The position numbers were made by a program, and so were the translations under genes. A stretch of 64,000 nt of DNA. Source: Helcobacillus massiliensis (GTDB taxonomy: Bacteria > Actinomycetota > Actinomycetes > Actinomycetales > Dermabacteraceae). Below, piece after piece: positions 61,545 to 64,000 of the stretch (positions within the stretch are counted from its first letter, which is position 1; every line of letters begins with the position of its first letter). Location: contig NZ_JACHWP010000001.1 in the NCBI RefSeq assembly GCF_014191425.1, positions 186,001 to 250,000 of the forward strand, given 5' to 3'. The notes under the pieces are model-generated. The model was not told the origin of the DNA and searched no databases. It saw only the letters and a list, made by a program, of their open reading frames with translations.

Positions 61545-62516
61545 ATGCCCGCCGACCTCGCGCCGATGCACGTGACCGCTGTCGTCGTCACGTACAACCG
61601 CCCCGATCTCCTGCGCGAGAGCCTCGACGCCCTGGCCGACCAGACCCGCCCCGCGGACCGCGTCATCATCATCGACAACGCCTCCACCGACGAATCCGGG
61701 CGCGTCGCCGACGAACACCACATCGGCGCTGACGTCCTCCACCTGAACCGCAACGTCGGCGGCGCCGGAGGCTTCACCGTCGGCATGGCCCACGCCCTCC
61801 GCAGCGGCGAGCACACCGACTTCCTGTGGATCATGGATGACGACACCGTCCCCCTTCCGGACGCCCTCGCCGAACTCCTCGCCGCTGATCACCGACTCCA
61901 GCAGCGCGGCATCAGCGCCGCCGTGCTCTCCTCCCGTGCCGTCTGGACCGACGGGCGCGACCACCCCATGAACTCCTCACGGACCCGCCTCGGGGTCCCC
62001 CAGAGCGAGGTGGAGCGCTTCGCCGAGATCGGAGTGCGCCCGATCCGCACCGCCAGCTTCGTCTCCGCCCTCATCCGTGCCGGCGAGGTCCGCACCCACG
62101 GCCTGCCGAAGGCCGACTACTTCATCTGGAGCGACGACTTCGAATTCACCGGCCGCCTTCTGCGCAGCGGTCAGGGCTTCGCCGTGCCCGGCAGCGTGGT
62201 CGAGCACCGCACCGTCGCGTTCTCCAACGCCGCCGCCAACCCGGGCAGCCGCATGCGCTACGACGTCCGCAACCGCCTGTGGACCCTCCTGCGCACCGAC
62301 TCCTTCACCCGGAAGGAGCAGGTCCTCTACGGCGGGAAGTCCGCGCTCGGCTGGGGGAGGACCCTGCTGCGCACCCGCGGCGACCTTCTGCCGATCGCGT
62401 GGCGCGGCCTGCGCGAGGGCCTGCGCGAGATGCCCCGCATGAACGCCGTGGTCCTCGGAGCCGACCCGGAGCGAGCCGAGGAGATCCGAGCCGTGGAGAA
62501 GGCGGCCCGCCGGTGA
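61545..62516 (+). CDS. Family 2 glycosyltransferase (GlfT1-like galactofuranosyltransferase candidate)
   Basis: This 323-residue GT-A enzyme begins VTAVVVTYNRPDLLRESLDAL, then IIIDNASTD, LNRNVGGAGGF, and the metal motif WIMDDDTVP. YFIWSDDFEFTGRLL follows, a pattern seen in GlfT1/WbbL-like enzymes. Close position to UDP-galactopyranose mutase makes galactofuranose a good donor guess. It overlaps the following transferase by four bases (GTGA). A rhamnosyltransferase is the main alternative. Confidence 0.85.
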   Translation: MPADLAPMHVTAVVVTYNRPDLLRESLDALADQTRPADRVIIIDNASTDESGRVADEHHIGADVLHLNRNVGGAGGFTVGMAHALRSGEHTDFLWIMDDDTVPLPDALAELLAADHRLQQRGISAAVLSSRAVWTDGRDHPMNSSRTRLGVPQSEVERFAEIGVRPIRTASFVSALIRAGEVRTHGLPKADYFIWSDDFEFTGRLLRSGQGFAVPGSVVEHRTVAFSNAAANPGSRMRYDVRNRLWTLLRTDSFTRKEQVLYGGKSALGWGRTLLRTRGDLLPIAWRGLREGLREMPRMNAVVLGADPERAEEIRAVEKAARR

Positions 62517-63340
62517 CGCAGCATCCCCGCGAGCCGTTCACCCTTCTGATGGCGGTGTGGGGCAACGACGAGCCCTCCGCCGTCCGCGCCGCCCTGCACA
62601 GCGCCACCAGCGCGCAGACCCTTCCGCCGGACCATGTCGTCCTCTCCTGCGACGGTGACCTGCCCCCGGCGCTCGCCGCCATCGCCGACGGTGTGGAGCG
62701 CGGCGAGTACGGCCCCGCAACCGTGCTGCGCCGCAGCGACCACCGCGGCCTCGCCGAAACCCTCCAGGAAGGCCTGCTGGCGTGCCCCACCTCGCTGGTG
62801 GCCCGCGCCGACGCCGACGACCTCAACCACGCCGACCGCTTCGAGAAGCAGATCCCGGCGCTGCTGCGCCGCAACCTCGACATCCTCGGCGCCGGCATGC
62901 GCGAACTCGGCTCGGGCCGAACCCGCAACCGTCCCACCTCGCAGGAGGAGATCGAGCGGTACCTCAAGGACCACTCGCCGTTTCAGCATCCCACCGTGGT
63001 GTTCCGCAAGGAGGCCGTGCTCGCCGCAGGTGGCTATCAGAGCCTCCCGTTCATGGAGGACTACGACCTCTGGTACCGGATGCTGCGAGCCGGTGCACGT
63101 GCAGGCAACCTCGCCGAAGCGCTCGTGGACTACCGCGTGGGCCCGGAGCTGTACGACCGACGCGGCGGCCTCGAACTGTTCCGCAGCGACATCCGGATGC
63201 AGCGCCGCATGGTGGCCGACGGGGTCACCTCCTGGCCCCGCGCGCTGCGCAACCTCTGCATCCGCGGCGCCTACCGAACGGTGCCCGGCCCTCTCCGGCG
63301 GCTCATGTACCGCCTGCTCGTCGAGAAGATCGGTGTGTGA
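62513..63340 (+). CDS. Family 2 glycosyltransferase
   Basis: This 275-residue GT-A protein starts at GTG within the previous stop. Motifs are FTLLMAVWGNDEPSAVRAAL, VVLSCDGDLPPAL, the metal motif VARADADDLNHADR and FMEDYDLWYRML, which together are typical of amylovoran/AmsE-type inverting transferases. Unlike the one before it, the nucleotide-binding Asp residues are in DADD form. It is 117 bases upstream of the mutase gene. Specific sugar unknown. Confidence 0.86.
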   Translation: MTQHPREPFTLLMAVWGNDEPSAVRAALHSATSAQTLPPDHVVLSCDGDLPPALAAIADGVERGEYGPATVLRRSDHRGLAETLQEGLLACPTSLVARADADDLNHADRFEKQIPALLRRNLDILGAGMRELGSGRTRNRPTSQEEIERYLKDHSPFQHPTVVFRKEAVLAAGGYQSLPFMEDYDLWYRMLRAGARAGNLAEALVDYRVGPELYDRRGGLELFRSDIRMQRRMVADGVTSWPRALRNLCIRGAYRTVPGPLRRLMYRLLVEKIGV

Positions 63341-63420
63341 CTTCCCACCCGCACGGGGTGAACAGGTATTGGGAGGGTCTCCACCGGCCCGCCCGAAGGG
63401 CTCCTCAGATGCCGAATCGG

Positions 63421-63426
63421 TACAGT
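63421..63426 (+). promoter_or_regulatory. -10 box upstream of glf
   Basis: TACAGT lies 32 bases before ATG 63458, and AGAAAGG lies about 7 bases before the ATG. Confidence 0.4.
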
Positions 63427-63439
63427 GGAGCCACGTTGA

Positions 63440-64000
<561 letters not shown>

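Overview
The window is GC-rich actinobacterial chromosome, probably from a Micrococcales-type organism without mycolic acids. The evidence is very high G/C at third codon positions, frequent GTG and occasional TTG starts, ATGA/GTGA gene overlaps, many start codons placed about 7 bases after a TANNNT -10 box (leaderless transcription), an AccA3/AccD/AccE acyl-CoA carboxylase set, and gene order shared with the Mycobacterium tuberculosis purE-purK-birA-accD5-accE5-maf-accA3 and pmmB-deoD...deoA-cdd-sdhCDAB neighbourhoods. Genus and species cannot be fixed from the sequence alone.

Layout. (1) 1-2.9 kb: the 3' end of a type VII secretion EccC ATPase and three small WXG100-like genes, closed by a terminator. 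(2) 3.0-3.8 kb: tRNA-Tyr, tRNA-Thr, tRNA-Met and rpmG (L33). (3) 3.9-9.1 kb: two MaoC/Had-type dehydratase genes overlapping murB, then glyA-folD-xth. (4) 9.3-11.2 kb: a secreted copper-chaperone lipoprotein overlapping a Tat-exported DyP peroxidase. (5) 11.4-14.8 kb: sdhCDAB on the minus strand. (6) 15-29.3 kb: GDP-mannose pyrophosphorylase, an M20 amidohydrolase, a BMP/Nup nucleoside ABC importer, and cytidine deaminase, thymidine phosphorylase, a kinase-Nudix fusion, deoxyribose-phosphate aldolase, phosphosugar mutase and purine nucleoside phosphorylase, which together form a nucleoside uptake and ribose-recovery block. (7) 29.4-37.7 kb: acyl-CoA carboxylase subunits, Maf, a DUF885 protein, biotin ligase and a class III adenylyl cyclase. 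(8) 37.8-41.7 kb: an OmpR-type two-component system, purK and purE. (9) 41.7-64 kb: a surface-polysaccharide locus with a UDP-diacetamido-glucuronate pathway, many glycosyltransferases, a Wzx-like flippase, two paralogous large membrane proteins, a DUF2304 protein, an LCP ligase and UDP-galactopyranose mutase, which runs off the window.

How they fit together. The nucleoside block imports nucleosides, deaminates or phosphorolyses them, and feeds pentose phosphate to glycolysis. Biotin ligase would charge the AccA3 biotin domain encoded next to it. The 41.7-64 kb locus looks like synthesis, flipping and wall attachment of a glycan likely to contain a diacetamido-uronic acid and galactofuranose. 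Its genes switch strand often and the middle part (about 44.7-57 kb) looks less extreme in codon third positions, as expected for exchangeable glycan loci.

No insertion sequence, CRISPR array, prophage or rRNA was seen. No gene-free stretch exceeds 300 bases. The longest are 9097-9316, 61337-61544, 2895-3087, 59090-59275 and 14841-15019, whose visible contents are listed as features where any could be supported.
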